64,000 nucleotides of DNA, taken from Niastella koreensis GR20-10 (GTDB lineage Bacteria; Bacteroidota; Bacteroidia; Chitinophagales; Chitinophagaceae). The position numbers and the translations under genes are program-made. The notes under the pieces are model-generated. The model saw only the letters and a program-made list of their open reading frames with translations, had not been told where the DNA came from and ran no database searches. The stretch spans positions 2,046,001 through 2,110,000 of the forward strand of contig NC_016609.1 in assembly GCF_000246855.1 (NCBI RefSeq). The letters are read 5' to 3'. Positions 35,972 to 46,800 of the stretch are shown piece by piece. How positions within the stretch are numbered: position 1 is the first letter of the stretch; each line of letters begins with the position of its first letter.

Positions 35972-36538
35972 ATGGTGACAACTCAGTTTAAAATAACCAT
36001 TCATATGGTGTCGAGCCTCGATGGCATTATTGCTAAAAGAGACAATAGTGTTTCGTGGTTTGAAACCAACGACCACTACGAGCAGGGGATTGAACTGACC
36101 GAACAGCAAACCAATGACTTTCTTAAAACAATAGATTGCTATGTAATGGGCGCCCGAACATTCGAGCATGCCCTGGAATTGTCAGGGACCTATGGGTGGG
36201 CGTATGGCGATGTGCCAACCATTGTAGTAACGCACAGACAGTTGCCAGTTGAAAGACCCAATATTGAATTGTATTCCGGCGATCTGGAAATATTGGTCAA
36301 TGAACGGCTAAAGCCGAAGTATAACAATGTGTGGCTGGTGGGCGGGGCTATGCTGGCCAAGAGGTTTATCCGGTTACAATTAGCCGACGAGCTCAGGTTG
36401 TCGGTAATGCCCATTGTGTTGGGCGCAGGTACTCCTTTTTTCGATCATTCAGGATACGAGCAGGCGCTGCACCTGAAAGCCGTAACAGCTTATAAAAGCG
36501 GAATGGTGGAACTATGGTATGAGATAAAGAAAGGATAG
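35972..36538 (+). CDS. RibD C-terminal/DHFR-family reductase (2)
   Basis: 188 residues: TIHMVSSLDGIIAKRDNS, DCYVMGARTFEHAL, TIVVTHRQLPV, VWLVGGAMLAKRFIRLQ and SVMPIVLGAGTPFF. Fold and motifs as in the gene at 25858; sequence identity looks modest. Stand-alone reductase of unknown substrate. Convergent with the GH95 gene, with 21 bp between stops and no visible terminator. Confidence 0.8.
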   Translation: MVTTQFKITIHMVSSLDGIIAKRDNSVSWFETNDHYEQGIELTEQQTNDFLKTIDCYVMGARTFEHALELSGTYGWAYGDVPTIVVTHRQLPVERPNIELYSGDLEILVNERLKPKYNNVWLVGGAMLAKRFIRLQLADELRLSVMPIVLGAGTPFFDHSGYEQALHLKAVTAYKSGMVELWYEIKKG

Positions 36539-36559
36539 CCCCACCAATCCGCTTATTGA

Positions 36560-39064
36560 TTATACAAATTTGATCTCATACACCTGACCCTTCTGTGTAG
36601 ACAAGTCATACATCCATGTTTTCTTCAATTCCAGTTTCTGTATGGGTGAACCAGGTGCTATTAACGCTTCCGGCATTTTAATAGGTGCAAACAACGGATT
36701 GGGGTTCACACCGCCAGCAGGTTTTATGGGCGATAATGCCGGTACAGCTATTTCATTAGGTACCTGCAATCGAAGATTGCCACCCAGCGTTGACCGGATC
36801 TTTAATGTCGTGATGCGGCTGTTCTTCCATTCAAGACCGGTAATTTCAAAACCACCTTGCGCGCAAAGACCGCTCAGCGCGCCTTCACTCCATTTTTCGG
36901 GTAATGCCGGCAATAAATGAACAGCACCGGCATGGCTTTGTAACAGCATTTCGGTTATGCCCGATGTGCCGCCAAAATTTCCATCCAGTTGAATATGCGG
37001 TTTGTCGAATAAATTCTGTTCTGTTTTTGTACTGATCAAACTGTTCACCAGTTTCCAGCAATTGCCTGCATCCTGTAAACGGGCCCAAAGATTCAACCGC
37101 CAGGCCAGCGCCCAGCCCATACCTTCGCCAAAAAAGCCACGCATTTCCGTTAGTTTGTGCGCTGCGGCAAACAAGGCTGTTCTGTCGGACGTAATTTCAT
37201 AACCGGGGAATAAACCATATAAGGGCGACATATGCCGGTGTTCGTATTTGTCGCTTTCCATATCCACATCATCCAGCCATTCCTGCAACTGTCCGCCTTT
37301 GCCGATCTGATCGGGCGCCAGTTTAAATACCATGTCGTTGCATGCTTTCTGAAAGTCTGCATCTTTTTTCAGCACAGCTGCTGCCGTTGCACAATGCGTA
37401 AACAATTCTCTCAGGATCTGCATATCCATGGTGGGGCCAGGTGAATTGGAAACGCCTTTGGCGCGTCCGTTTTCCGGCGACATCGACGGACTGGTAACAT
37501 ACCAGCCATGTTTGGGCTCCTGTACCAGGGTATCGAAAAAGAACCGGGCCGAACCTTTCATCAGCGGATACAGTTCCTGTAAATAAGCCGTATCACCGCT
37601 GTACAGGTAATGCTGGTACAGGTGGTTACACAACCAGGCCCCGCCTGTTGGCCATTGTCCAAAGAAAGCAGAATCAATGGGTGCGGTAGAACGCCACAGG
37701 TCCGTATTGTGATGGCAAACCCAGCCACGCGCATGGTAAGTTTTTTGAGCCGTTATCTGACCCGTGATGGCAAGGTCTTTCACCAACTCCAGCAATGGCA
37801 GTTCACAGGACGCCAGGTTGGTTTTCTGTGCCGGCCAGTAATTCATTTCTGTATTGATGTTCACGGTGTATTTGCCACCCCACGAGGCGGATAAACTATC
37901 GTTCCACCGTCCCTGCAGATTGGCAGGTTGTGAACCAGGCCGCGAGGAAGTAAGCAACAGGTACCGGCCATATTGAAAATAGAGCGCTGCCAGGGAAGGA
38001 TCATTGCCCGTGGCAAAATTCTTTATTCTTTCAGTGGTAGGCAAATTGGACGGAGCCAGATTGGTTAACTTAAGTTTTACTTTGTTAAAGAGTGGCTGGT
38101 AATCTTTCAGGTGTGCTTCGAACAATATATCATAGGACTTGGCAATGCATTTTTTGATAACGGCAGCGCATAGCTGGTCTGGTTTGCCGCTGACATCATT
38201 ATACCTGACATAGCTGGTAGCAGCTGTTGTAAGAATAAGTACTTCATCGGCCCCGATAACCTGGATACCATTGTCAACCGCCGTTTGTACGCCTCCTCTT
38301 ATCTGCACCAGCACCCGGCATTGCCAGGTTAATGCAGCAGGAATGGTACCGTCGCCTTCCACTACCAGGTCGCCGTTTTTGCCATCCATAATAAGGGTGT
38401 TATTGCCGGCTATAGTCAGCTTTTTATCGGGGTGCAGCGACGTGCAGGTGATGGTGAGATGTATTGGTTTGCCGGCAGTAATGCGGGTTACAATAACATG
38501 ATCGGGATAGCTGGCAAATGTTTTATGTTTATAAAAAGTGCCATTAGCTGTAAACTGCACCCCTGCAACGCCATTTTGCAGGTTCAGACTGCGCCGGTAA
38601 TCACTCGTTTCGGTGATATCTGAAAAGTTGAGCTGCACTTCGCCTACTGTTTGATAGGCTGCCTGCCGGTGCGGTTTTCCCTGCAATTGCTTTACCAGTT
38701 CCTGTGCTTCGGCGAACTTTCCTTCAAAAGAAAGCTTTCTGATGCTGGCCAGTGTTTCAGGCGCCACTTCTACTGCGGGCTGGTATGGGCCTCCTGTCCA
38801 AAGCGTATCTTCACTTATACTGATCCGTTCCTGAACGGGGCCGCCAAACACCATACCGCCTAATTTACCATTGCCAACCGGCAGGGCTTCCAGCCATTTT
38901 TCTGCCGGCTTCTGGTACCATAATTCCAGGTCTTCAACCGGGTCTTCTGCACGTAACAACGTTGAGTTGCCAAAAGCTTTATTCAAATTGCTTATTAGGG
39001 GACTAAAACTAAAAGCGGCTAAAGTGCCTGATTTGATGATGGATCTGCGTGAATGTTTTTTCAT
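36560..39064 (-). CDS. GH95 alpha-L-fucosidase-type glycoside hydrolase, TAT-exported
   Basis: 834 residues. The N-terminus has a twin-arginine signal (SRRSIIKSG at 5-13). The GH95 N-terminal domain begins at LELWYQKPAEKWLEALPVGN with ISEDTLWTGGPYQ. Catalytic-core stretches are NINTEMNYWPAQKTNLASCE (Asn pair), TSPSMSPENGRAK (general-acid Glu region) and IQLDGNFGGTSGITEM (Asp region), all matching the family. The C-terminal beta-sandwich follows. The family mostly cleaves alpha-1,2-linked L-fucose, some members L-galactose. It stands alone; no fucose catabolic genes are beside it. Confidence 0.85.
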   Translation of the reverse strand: MKKHSRRSIIKSGTLAAFSFSPLISNLNKAFGNSTLLRAEDPVEDLELWYQKPAEKWLEALPVGNGKLGGMVFGGPVQERISISEDTLWTGGPYQPAVEVAPETLASIRKLSFEGKFAEAQELVKQLQGKPHRQAAYQTVGEVQLNFSDITETSDYRRSLNLQNGVAGVQFTANGTFYKHKTFASYPDHVIVTRITAGKPIHLTITCTSLHPDKKLTIAGNNTLIMDGKNGDLVVEGDGTIPAALTWQCRVLVQIRGGVQTAVDNGIQVIGADEVLILTTAATSYVRYNDVSGKPDQLCAAVIKKCIAKSYDILFEAHLKDYQPLFNKVKLKLTNLAPSNLPTTERIKNFATGNDPSLAALYFQYGRYLLLTSSRPGSQPANLQGRWNDSLSASWGGKYTVNINTEMNYWPAQKTNLASCELPLLELVKDLAITGQITAQKTYHARGWVCHHNTDLWRSTAPIDSAFFGQWPTGGAWLCNHLYQHYLYSGDTAYLQELYPLMKGSARFFFDTLVQEPKHGWYVTSPSMSPENGRAKGVSNSPGPTMDMQILRELFTHCATAAAVLKKDADFQKACNDMVFKLAPDQIGKGGQLQEWLDDVDMESDKYEHRHMSPLYGLFPGYEITSDRTALFAAAHKLTEMRGFFGEGMGWALAWRLNLWARLQDAGNCWKLVNSLISTKTEQNLFDKPHIQLDGNFGGTSGITEMLLQSHAGAVHLLPALPEKWSEGALSGLCAQGGFEITGLEWKNSRITTLKIRSTLGGNLRLQVPNEIAVPALSPIKPAGGVNPNPLFAPIKMPEALIAPGSPIQKLELKKTWMYDLSTQKGQVYEIKFV

Positions 39065-39113
39065 ACCTCTGTGTTGCCCTGTTGTATGTATTATTTTTTG
39101 CTAATATACATTT

Positions 39114-39755
39114 TTAATATCCATATTCAGGCGCCTGGGGGGCTTTGAGTGTTCTATCAATAACCGCATCGAGCCATCCTTCATAATAATCCAGGAAATT
39201 GCTGGTGTTTGGGGTGAAAATGGGGGGTACCATATAATTATAATCCAGGTTCACTACGCGTCCTTTATGCGGTCCGTTAAGAACAAGTGCATGATAATAT
39301 GTACAGCCCTGCGTGCCCAGCCGTAAAGTGCCACCGAATAATTTACCGGCTGCCAACCGGTATTCTTCCTTTGAAAGATTGGTCTCTCCATGCTCAAACT
39401 CCGTTAACGACTGCCACTCATCTTCGGGCATTGCAGGATCGAGGATGCAATCATACCGAAGGAAGTTATCTTCAGCTACATTATATCCCAATGTGAAAAT
39501 TCCATAGCCAGGCCCTGCACCCGAGCCTTGGTAACCAGTTCCTCCATTCCCGATCGCCAGTAAAAAAGATCGGAAGCATTCCGGCAATTGAATGGAATGC
39601 TTTTGCTCAAATGCCAATACCTGTTCTTCTGTAGCCGGTGCGTTCAACCGGTATTGATGGGTTCCGGCGTCGAAGACTTTGCGGTCTGCATCAGCGCTGT
39701 TGGCTTTCGTCAACTTATCTTTAATCCTTTGTAATTGCGGTTCAAAAAGCGTCAT
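39114..39755 (-). CDS. SMI1/KNR4 (SUKH) family protein
   Basis: 213 residues. The SUKH core starts at about residue 38 (ATEEQVLAFEQKHSIQLPEC, FRSFLLAIGNGGTG) and continues with GPGYGIFTLG and a characteristic DEWQSLTEF/GTLRLGTQGCTYYHALVLNG segment. SUKH proteins often are immunity proteins against secreted nucleases and other toxins. No toxin gene is next to it: the toxin-like gene in this window lies 19 kb away and has its own partner. It follows the GH95 gene in the same direction by 49 bp from start to stop, but they seem unrelated. Confidence 0.75.
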   Translation of the reverse strand: MTLFEPQLQRIKDKLTKANSADADRKVFDAGTHQYRLNAPATEEQVLAFEQKHSIQLPECFRSFLLAIGNGGTGYQGSGAGPGYGIFTLGYNVAEDNFLRYDCILDPAMPEDEWQSLTEFEHGETNLSKEEYRLAAGKLFGGTLRLGTQGCTYYHALVLNGPHKGRVVNLDYNYMVPPIFTPNTSNFLDYYEGWLDAVIDRTLKAPQAPEYGY

Positions 39756-39872
39756 ATATCACAGTTATAAGATCAAAATTAACAGTATTCAGCTTTTGTC
39801 ATAACAATTTCGATATTATCTTTAGCCTTTATGTAGCCTTCTTTTTCAGGATAATCCCCTTTAAAACTGACT

Positions 39873-40394
39873 ATGAAAATTAAATTGACATTCCTGGTAG
39901 TATTAGTTGCATTTTTAACCAGTATTAGCTGCGGGAAAAAGGACCACAAAACAGAAGATCCCAAATATTGCTGGATGGTACTGGATGTGTCAGGAGTGCC
40001 TATGGGTCAGATCTGCAACAGATCGGAGACGGAAATGAAGGATTCGCTTCCCAATGCATGTTATTATTATAAATTAGGCGACCCGCAATATTGCTGGTTG
40101 GTAGATGGCAGCACCTATATTGAAAACGTACCGGAAAATTATATAAAGCAGTTTTTGACATGCTATAACAAGACCTCTTACAAAAAAGTAGATTGTGGCT
40201 ATTGTCAAAGCTGGTACACCCGGCAAAAGAATACTTATAAACCCGCCAATACAGTTACCTATTCGCCTGTTCGGGTACAAAGACTTTGTGGCGACACGGT
40301 AAAAACATTATACCAGGGCCGGCAAATAATTCTGCGTGAGACCACCGATTCATTGATCGTTCTGCAGTTTAGCAATAACGGTAGTTTTCAATAG
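39873..40394 (+). CDS. Small Cys-rich lipoprotein, unknown function
   Basis: 173 residues. The lipobox is SISC (Cys20). Ten or so further Cys (CWMV, QICN, ACYYY, YCWL, TCYN, DCGYCQSW, RLCGD) and Tyr/Trp-rich segments suggest disulphide-rich compact structure outside the cytoplasm. KYCWMVLDVSGVPMGQICN and QYCWLVDGSTYIENVP look like two copies of one short unit. Family unknown. Upstream is the divergent SUKH gene; the large operon starts 300 bp downstream. Confidence 0.65.
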   Translation: MKIKLTFLVVLVAFLTSISCGKKDHKTEDPKYCWMVLDVSGVPMGQICNRSETEMKDSLPNACYYYKLGDPQYCWLVDGSTYIENVPENYIKQFLTCYNKTSYKKVDCGYCQSWYTRQKNTYKPANTVTYSPVRVQRLCGDTVKTLYQGRQIILRETTDSLIVLQFSNNGSFQ

Positions 40395-40457
40395 CTCACC
40401 TTCGATTTAACGCTTCCGTTAGGGATCGTTAATTTACTAACGTAACGTTTCGTTTGT

Positions 40458-40485
40458 CCCAAACATTAAGGTGTTTGGGCATTTT
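40458..40485 (+). terminator. Hairpin after the Cys-rich lipoprotein gene
   Basis: CCCAAACA (40458-40465) pairs with TGTTTGGG (40472-40479) over a six-base loop, followed by CATTTTG. It separates the lipoprotein gene from the operon promoter. The gap 40395-40703 holds this hairpin, the promoter at 40496 and the short open frame at 40558. Confidence 0.6.
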
Positions 40486-40495
40486 GTCACGGGTA

Positions 40496-40526
40496 TTGAC
40501 AGTACCAGAAATTTATTGTTCCTTTG
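40496..40526 (+). promoter_or_regulatory. Likely promoter of the 20-kb operon
   Basis: TTG at 40496-40498 and TTCCTTTG at 40519-40526, 20 bp apart, fit the -33/-7 layout of Bacteroidota promoters (consensus TTTG and TAnnTTTG) apart from the first two bases of the -7 box. Transcription would start near 40533, leaving a leader of about 170 nt. Confidence 0.45.
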
Positions 40527-40557
40527 CCTTAGCATTTAACCTTAAATTTTATTCCCT

Positions 40558-40632
40558 ATGAAACTGTTTACCCAAACTGCCCGTAATTTCCAACCGCCTC
40601 ACTCACTTGCAGGAAAATACACGTTAGTGTAA
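40558..40632 (+). CDS. Possible 24-codon leader peptide
   Basis: An ATG at 40558 opens 24 codons (MKLFTQTARNFQPPHSLAGK then YTLV) ending in TAA, between the likely promoter and the first operon gene. Arg/Pro/His clusters give no regulator signature I know. I see no unusual hairpin after it. It may simply be chance. Confidence 0.25.
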   Translation: MKLFTQTARNFQPPHSLAGKYTLV

Positions 40633-40703
40633 TTTACAATCACCATCCGGTCAATCTTTTACAACCCTAACTAACCAATCAAAGTACCTTAACCTTGTCG
40701 AAG

Positions 40704-42065
40704 ATGTTGCATAAACTGCCACGGCTGTTTATATTTCTGCATATATGCATAAGCGTAGCCCTGTTCTCCTGCAAACAGGAAAAGGTGATTCCCGCACATG
40801 CCGATTTCAGTTATGAAATTGTAAACAATAATTTTACCGTCCCGGTAAAGATCAGAGTTACCAATAACTCCTCGGGCGGAAACCAATACAAATGGACATT
40901 TGAAAACGGCACCCCGGCCACCTCTGAAAAGCGTGACCCGGGTGAAATTGTATTCAATAACGCCGGTTCCTTCAATATAAAACTCGAAACATGGAATGCC
41001 GACAGTCACGATGAAAAATCGGTTACGGTAACCATGGATAGTTCGGTAGCCATCGATTTTATCCCGGTGATCCTTGTTAACGAATATGCTCCCGCGCAGG
41101 TGACAATCACCAATAAAACCGTAGGGGCATCCAGCTTTAGCTGGACGTTCGCCGGCGGTGTGCCCGCCACGGCTTCCACCCAGGACCCCGGTACCATTGC
41201 ATTTGCAGCTCCGGGCGATCATGCGATCACCCTCACGGTAAGCAATGGAAGAAAAGAATTTACACTTTCAAAAACCATCACCATTAAACAATCGCTGGCC
41301 CCGGCTTTTACAATTGATCCTTCCTTTGACGATGAGGATTACCAGGCGCCATTAAATGCGACGCTCAATAATACTTCAATTGCCGGTATAACCTGGAAAT
41401 GGACCACAACGGGCGGTACCATCAGTGACGATACGGCCCGGTCGCCGCAAATTCATTTTGATAACCCCGGAACATATACCATAACGCTTACTGCCGATAA
41501 TAAAAAGGAAACAAAAGCTGTTTCCAATACTATTACGGTGTTGCCCAATACCAACCTGCGCACTTTTGTTAATGTGCAACTGGGTATCAATACCGCTCAC
41601 AGCGATATCGGAAGTTTTTTCTCTACCAGTCTCAGAAGGAAATTCTATGCGGGGGACAACCTGTCGGTGGTTGGAAAAGAGATCGACATCGTGTATTATG
41701 GACTGAACAAGAATTTTATTTATAACCGGTTTACAAGCCCCGATTCTGCCAGCCTGTATACATTCGACCCTATTCCCGGGGCCACGAATGAAACCATCAT
41801 CAATTCTATCGAGAACTCGCCCTATGCTTCCCAGATGACGCCTGCCATTTTTGATGCCATGACAAACGATGTTCCGTTAAAAAACATTCCTGTTGTTTAC
41901 AATGATGCATCGTGGCAACAGTTTAACGATGCCACGGTGCCCAGGATCGTGCTTTTCAAAAAAAGCAACGGAATAAAAGGCGCCATTAAGATCAGGCAGT
42001 TTATGCAGAATGAGCGGCAGTCTTATATAATCGTAGATATAAAAGTTCAGAAAGAACCGCAATAA
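40704..42065 (+). CDS. PKD-domain lipoprotein, first gene of the large operon
   Basis: I take the ATG at 40704 (MLHKLPRLFIFLHICISVALFSCKQ); a TTG at 40695 is in frame too. The lipobox is LFSC, so it is membrane-anchored and exported. Three PKD-type beta-sandwiches follow: (1) about 35-110 (FSYEIVNNNFTVPVKIRVTN, YKWTFENGTPAT), (2) about 115-200 (SSFSWTFAGGVPATASTQDP), (3) about 205-285 (ITWKWTTTGG, YTITLTADN). The C-terminal 170 residues are unique. PKD domains mediate protein contacts at the surface. The next gene follows by 34 bp. In this operon it could be a scaffold or anchoring subunit. Confidence 0.75.
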   Translation: MLHKLPRLFIFLHICISVALFSCKQEKVIPAHADFSYEIVNNNFTVPVKIRVTNNSSGGNQYKWTFENGTPATSEKRDPGEIVFNNAGSFNIKLETWNADSHDEKSVTVTMDSSVAIDFIPVILVNEYAPAQVTITNKTVGASSFSWTFAGGVPATASTQDPGTIAFAAPGDHAITLTVSNGRKEFTLSKTITIKQSLAPAFTIDPSFDDEDYQAPLNATLNNTSIAGITWKWTTTGGTISDDTARSPQIHFDNPGTYTITLTADNKKETKAVSNTITVLPNTNLRTFVNVQLGINTAHSDIGSFFSTSLRRKFYAGDNLSVVGKEIDIVYYGLNKNFIYNRFTSPDSASLYTFDPIPGATNETIINSIENSPYASQMTPAIFDAMTNDVPLKNIPVVYNDASWQQFNDATVPRIVLFKKSNGIKGAIKIRQFMQNERQSYIIVDIKVQKEPQ

Positions 42066-42099
42066 ATGAATCAGACCCATTTATTGAAACCCTATTCTT

Positions 42100-43818
42100 A
42101 TGAAAACATTTTTACTGGGAACCCTGTGTTTGTTTGCATGCGTATGGGTACATGCGCAACAAGTGGATATAGAAAGCCTGAAAGATGTATTTAAAGCAAA
42201 GCCTGTAAAGTTCAATGGCGGCATTTCGGCCGGCTCCATGTTTTACAATGGCAGTGGCAATACCGGCCGTCAGCCATTTACCTGGTATTTACAGGGCAAT
42301 GCGAATGCAAACATCCTGGGTAAAATAAATTTACCTTTCAGTTTCAACTTCACCAATGCCGGGCAGGGATTTAATTATCCCGTAATGCCCAACCGGCTTA
42401 GTTTGCACCCTACCTATAAATGGATCAGCGCGCATATTGGCGATGTAAGCATGAGCTTTTCTCCCTATACACTGAATGGTCATCAGTTCAGGGGTGCAGG
42501 CGTTGACCTCACTTTCAACGGACCATGGAAAGTAAGCGCTATGGCGGGCAGATTACAAAAGGCCGTACCATATGACAGCACCAATAAAAATGCATTGCCC
42601 GCGTACCAGCGAATGGGGTACGGGGTTAAAACCGTTTATGAAAAAAGATGGTTCAAAGCAGGCATCAATGCGTTTTATGCAAAGGATGATATACACAGTT
42701 TAGCCATTGCACCCGATAGTTTACTGATCTATCCCCAGGAAAACCTGGCCATTGATTATGAACTGGCGTTGAAGCCGGTAAAAGGCATGGAGCTCAGTGC
42801 TGAACTGGCGAACTCGGCCATAACAAGGGATATCAGGACCATTGAGGGAAAAGAGCCTGCAGCCAACACCGGTATAATGCAAAAGCTCATTAAGGGAAAT
42901 GCATCCACCACCGTGTACCAGGCTTTCAAATCCCAATTGAATTATACCTTTCACAAAAGCACCATTGGTGTAGGTTATGAACGCGTAAACCCCGGTTACA
43001 CTACCCTGGGCGCTTATTATTTCAACAGCGACCTGGAGAACATCACCGTTAACCTGGCGCAAAGCCTGCTGAAAGATAAAGCGAATATTGCCGTTAATAT
43101 CGGTTCACAACACGACAATCTTAGCAACCAGAAAGAAAGCACTACCAAGAGACTGGTAGGTTCTGTGAATGTAAACTATGCGCCTACGCAACGGATGCAA
43201 ACCAGCGCCAGTTATTCCAGTTTCTCCACCTACATGAACGTAAGGCCGCAGTTTGATTATATCAATAACGTAAATCCCATTCAGAACTTCGATACCCTCA
43301 ACTTTACGCAATTGTCGCAAAATGCGACCCTAAATGTGAACTACATTACCCGCAAAAATGAAGTAACGAATCAATACCTCAATGTAACGGCCACTTTCCA
43401 GGATGCATCTGACGAGCAGGGCGGGGTAGTGAGCAAGGGCAACAGTTCGCAGTTTTATAACCTGGCTACCGCCTACGGTTTCCTGTTTTTGCAGAAAGGA
43501 CTGAATGTAATGCTGGCTTACAATGTAAGCTATAACACCATTGCCCGCAATGATTTTATTACCCAGGGACCAACCGTTTCAGCCAATACGAAATTGTTTC
43601 AGAAAAAACTCACCACCGGGTTTTCTTCTTCTTACAATACCAGTGCTACACAGGGTGCCAAACAAAGCAGTGTGCTCAGCATTCGTTTCAATGCAGCCTA
43701 TACGTTACTGAAGAAACATAATATCAATTGCAGCCTTATAAATCAGTATCGCACTGTTATAAACAAGGACAATACAAAAGATTTTACCGGCACGCTGGGC
43801 TACAGCTTTGCCTTTTAA
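42100..43818 (+). CDS. Outer-membrane beta-barrel protein of the large operon
   Basis: 572 residues. A signal peptide (MKTFLLGTLCLFACVWVHAQ) is followed by a strand-rich protein with many alternating aromatic residues (FNGGISAGSMFYNGSG, FTWYLQGNANANILGKINLP, LNYTFHKSTIGVGYERVNPG). The end TGTLGYSFAF finishes in the C-terminal Phe typical of BamA-inserted barrels. I see no plug or TonB box. It may be an outer-membrane pore or platform for the other operon products; its family is not recognised. It is joined to its neighbours by 34- and 18-bp gaps. Confidence 0.7.
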   Translation: MKTFLLGTLCLFACVWVHAQQVDIESLKDVFKAKPVKFNGGISAGSMFYNGSGNTGRQPFTWYLQGNANANILGKINLPFSFNFTNAGQGFNYPVMPNRLSLHPTYKWISAHIGDVSMSFSPYTLNGHQFRGAGVDLTFNGPWKVSAMAGRLQKAVPYDSTNKNALPAYQRMGYGVKTVYEKRWFKAGINAFYAKDDIHSLAIAPDSLLIYPQENLAIDYELALKPVKGMELSAELANSAITRDIRTIEGKEPAANTGIMQKLIKGNASTTVYQAFKSQLNYTFHKSTIGVGYERVNPGYTTLGAYYFNSDLENITVNLAQSLLKDKANIAVNIGSQHDNLSNQKESTTKRLVGSVNVNYAPTQRMQTSASYSSFSTYMNVRPQFDYINNVNPIQNFDTLNFTQLSQNATLNVNYITRKNEVTNQYLNVTATFQDASDEQGGVVSKGNSSQFYNLATAYGFLFLQKGLNVMLAYNVSYNTIARNDFITQGPTVSANTKLFQKKLTTGFSSSYNTSATQGAKQSSVLSIRFNAAYTLLKKHNINCSLINQYRTVINKDNTKDFTGTLGYSFAF

Positions 43819-43836
43819 AATATTCAACAAGCGCAC

Positions 43837-46800
43837 ATGAATCACAGGATCCTATATCTTATGCTCTTCCTGCTCACCGGTTCATCACTGCTGGCGAACG
43901 ACAGCCTGCGGGTGACCGGTGCAATTTTGCCAGATAGTGTAAAAACGGTTTACTATCAGTACACCGTTGCCGATTCAGCCAAAGTAAAGGAAGTTGCCAA
44001 TGGCGCCGTGCAAAAAGTGGATGACCTGGGCCGCTGGCTGGAATCTATACAACCAAATGACCTGAATGAATTGCCTATTGGTTTAAAAAAGACCCTGAGC
44101 AATGTTACCTATAAACTGGCCATCAGCAGCGCGGTGTTTCATGAAACCTATGCCGAGCTGACCATTTATGCCAAGGTGGAGATCCCGCAAAATCCCGGTC
44201 AATTGTTCTTTGGCATCAGCGGGTTGAAGCTTTCCTATAAAGGCGGCATTGTAGGCGATGCAAAATTGGTGTTGTTGGGTGATGTACCTATCAATATCAA
44301 TGGTGGCAATAGCCAGGTAGTTTTAAAGGGCGGTTTTAATATCGACAATGGCCAGGCTGTAGATGGTAAAACCTACCTGAGCATGGATTGTAACGGGTTT
44401 AAGGAATTGGGGCTGGCGGCAGATGTGGTGTTTCCCCGCTCGCTGTTGATACCCTGTGATGCCAATGGCGATCAGCTTGCCGATGCCAATAAAAAAGTAC
44501 AGGGAAGTTTTAAAACCATTGTGAGCGACTGGAACGATATGCTGGTAAACATCAGTTTACCCCGCTTCCAGGTAAGCGGGCTCGATGGGTTTGTATTCAC
44601 GGTCACCAATGCCGTGTTCGATTTCAGTGATACGCGCAATAGCTCCGGCATAGTTTTTCCCCGGGGGTATGAGCTCAGGCATATGAGTTATCCGAACCCC
44701 TCCATGTGGCGCGGCGTTTATGTGCAAATGATAGATGTAATGCTGCCAAAAGCGTTCAAGCGAAAGGGCGCCAGCGACAGGATCTCCTTTGGGGCGCATG
44801 ACCTGATCATTGATAACAATGGCGTGAGCGGACTTTTTTATGGAAAGAACATTTTACCCTTCAACAGTGGTTCCGCCTCGGGGTGGAAATTCTCGGTTGA
44901 TGAATTCAATATTGGGATTGAAGCCAACCACCTGGTGGCTGCTGGCTTTAAAGGCAATATCGGGCTGCCGGTTGCTGATAAGGACTCGCTGAAATACGAA
45001 GCGGTAATTACCCAGGATAATAAATACTGGTTAACCGTGAGCCCGAAAGGCCAGATGGATTTTCAACTCTGGCAGGCCAAGTGTACGCTCGATTCCAACT
45101 CCTATATAAAATTACTGGTGGAAGACGGCGAATTTATGCCGGAAGCTAATTTGTATGGCCGGGTTAGTATCAATGCCTCTTCCAATCCCGATGGTGGCAA
45201 GAGCATGGCCAAATTCGATGGTATTACATTCAGGGGGTTGAGGCTTCGCACCCGCAGCCCGTATTTTTCGGTTGATTATTTCGGGTATGAAGGCGAAGTG
45301 AAAGTGGGCAATTTCCCGGTGTCGATAGATAAGATAGCGCTGACTGCGAACAATACCCATGCCGACCTGTCATTTGGCCTGAAGCTGACTTTGCAGGATG
45401 GCGCGTTTAAAGCCACCACCGGGCTCACCATTGGTTGTGATTTTCAAAACAACGATGGTTCACATAAGTGGTCAATAGGCAAGGTACGACTGGAAAGCAT
45501 CAAGATAGACAATGCAAAATTGGGTGGGCTGGTGCTGAACGGGGAAGCGCATTTCATGCAGGATGATCCGATTTATGGCGATGGCTTTGCCGGTGGCATC
45601 AATGCCCAGTTTACATCACTGGGTGTTGAAGTACAGGTGCGGGCCATCTTTGGTAATACTACTTTCCGCTACTGGTTTGTAGATGGAATGGTGCGCTGGT
45701 CGCCCGGTACGCCCATTGTAGGACCGGTGATGTTAAGTGGTTTTGCCGGCGGCGCTTACTATCACATGAGTAAAATGAATCCCTTTGCCGGGATCAGTAA
45801 AAGCCTGATGCCGGAATATAAACCCGATAACTCATTAGGGTTGGGCATTAAAGCCGGGGTATTGTTCTGCGTTACCAGTCCTGAAGTGGTGAATGGACGA
45901 GCTGAATTTGAAGTGGCCTTCAATAACGGCGGTGGGATCCGCTATGTAGGTTTCTTCGGTAATGCCGATATCATGAAGGGCGTAACAGATGCTGTAGGTG
46001 ATGAGCTGGAACAGGCAAAGCAGGTTTTTGCCAATGGCAGCGCCAAGGAAGCAAAAGAAATGGATGGCAAAACAGACGAGCAGAAAAAAGCCGCTATTGA
46101 AGAGGAGCAGGATAAACGGGCCAATGACCCGCAAACAGCAGCAGCCGAAATACCCTGTTCCATTGGCGGACCTAATTTTAAAGGGCTCTCCGCATTCGTG
46201 GGCATGTCCTACGATTTCCAGAACAAGATCTTCCAATCGAATTTTCAATTATACCTGAACCTCGCCAATGTGCTTACCGGGGTAGGACAAAACTATTGTG
46301 CGGGCTGGTCGGAAATGTATTTCTCGCCCGATGAATGGCACGTGTATATGGGTACGCCTTCCAATCCTGTAGGCATCCGGTTTGGAATGGGCGGTTTCAA
46401 CCTGGAAACGACTTCCTATTTCATGATGGGAACCAAAATTCCCGGGTCGCCGCCACCGCCGAAGGAAGTGGCCGACATTCTTGGCATGGACGCGCAGCAG
46501 CTCGATTACATGCGCGATCTGAATGCGCTGGGCGATGGACGGGGCTTTGCTACCGGCGCCCGCTTAAAAGTAGAAACAGGCGATCTTACTTTCCTTATCC
46601 TCTATGCAAACTTCAAAGCAGGGCTTGGTTTCGATCTTATGCTGAAGCAATATAAAGATGCGCATTGTGAAGGAAGCAATGAACCCATCGGGATCAATGG
46701 CTGGTATGGCAATGCCCAGGCGTATGTATACCTGCAGGGTGAACTGGGCGTAAAAGTGAATCTCAAATTCCTGAAATTCCGTTACCCGATCATCCAGGGT

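Noticed and set aside
39114-39755. SUKH protein as immunity for the toxin-like gene
   Set aside because: It is on the other strand, 19 kb away, and the toxin-like gene has its own overlapping partner.
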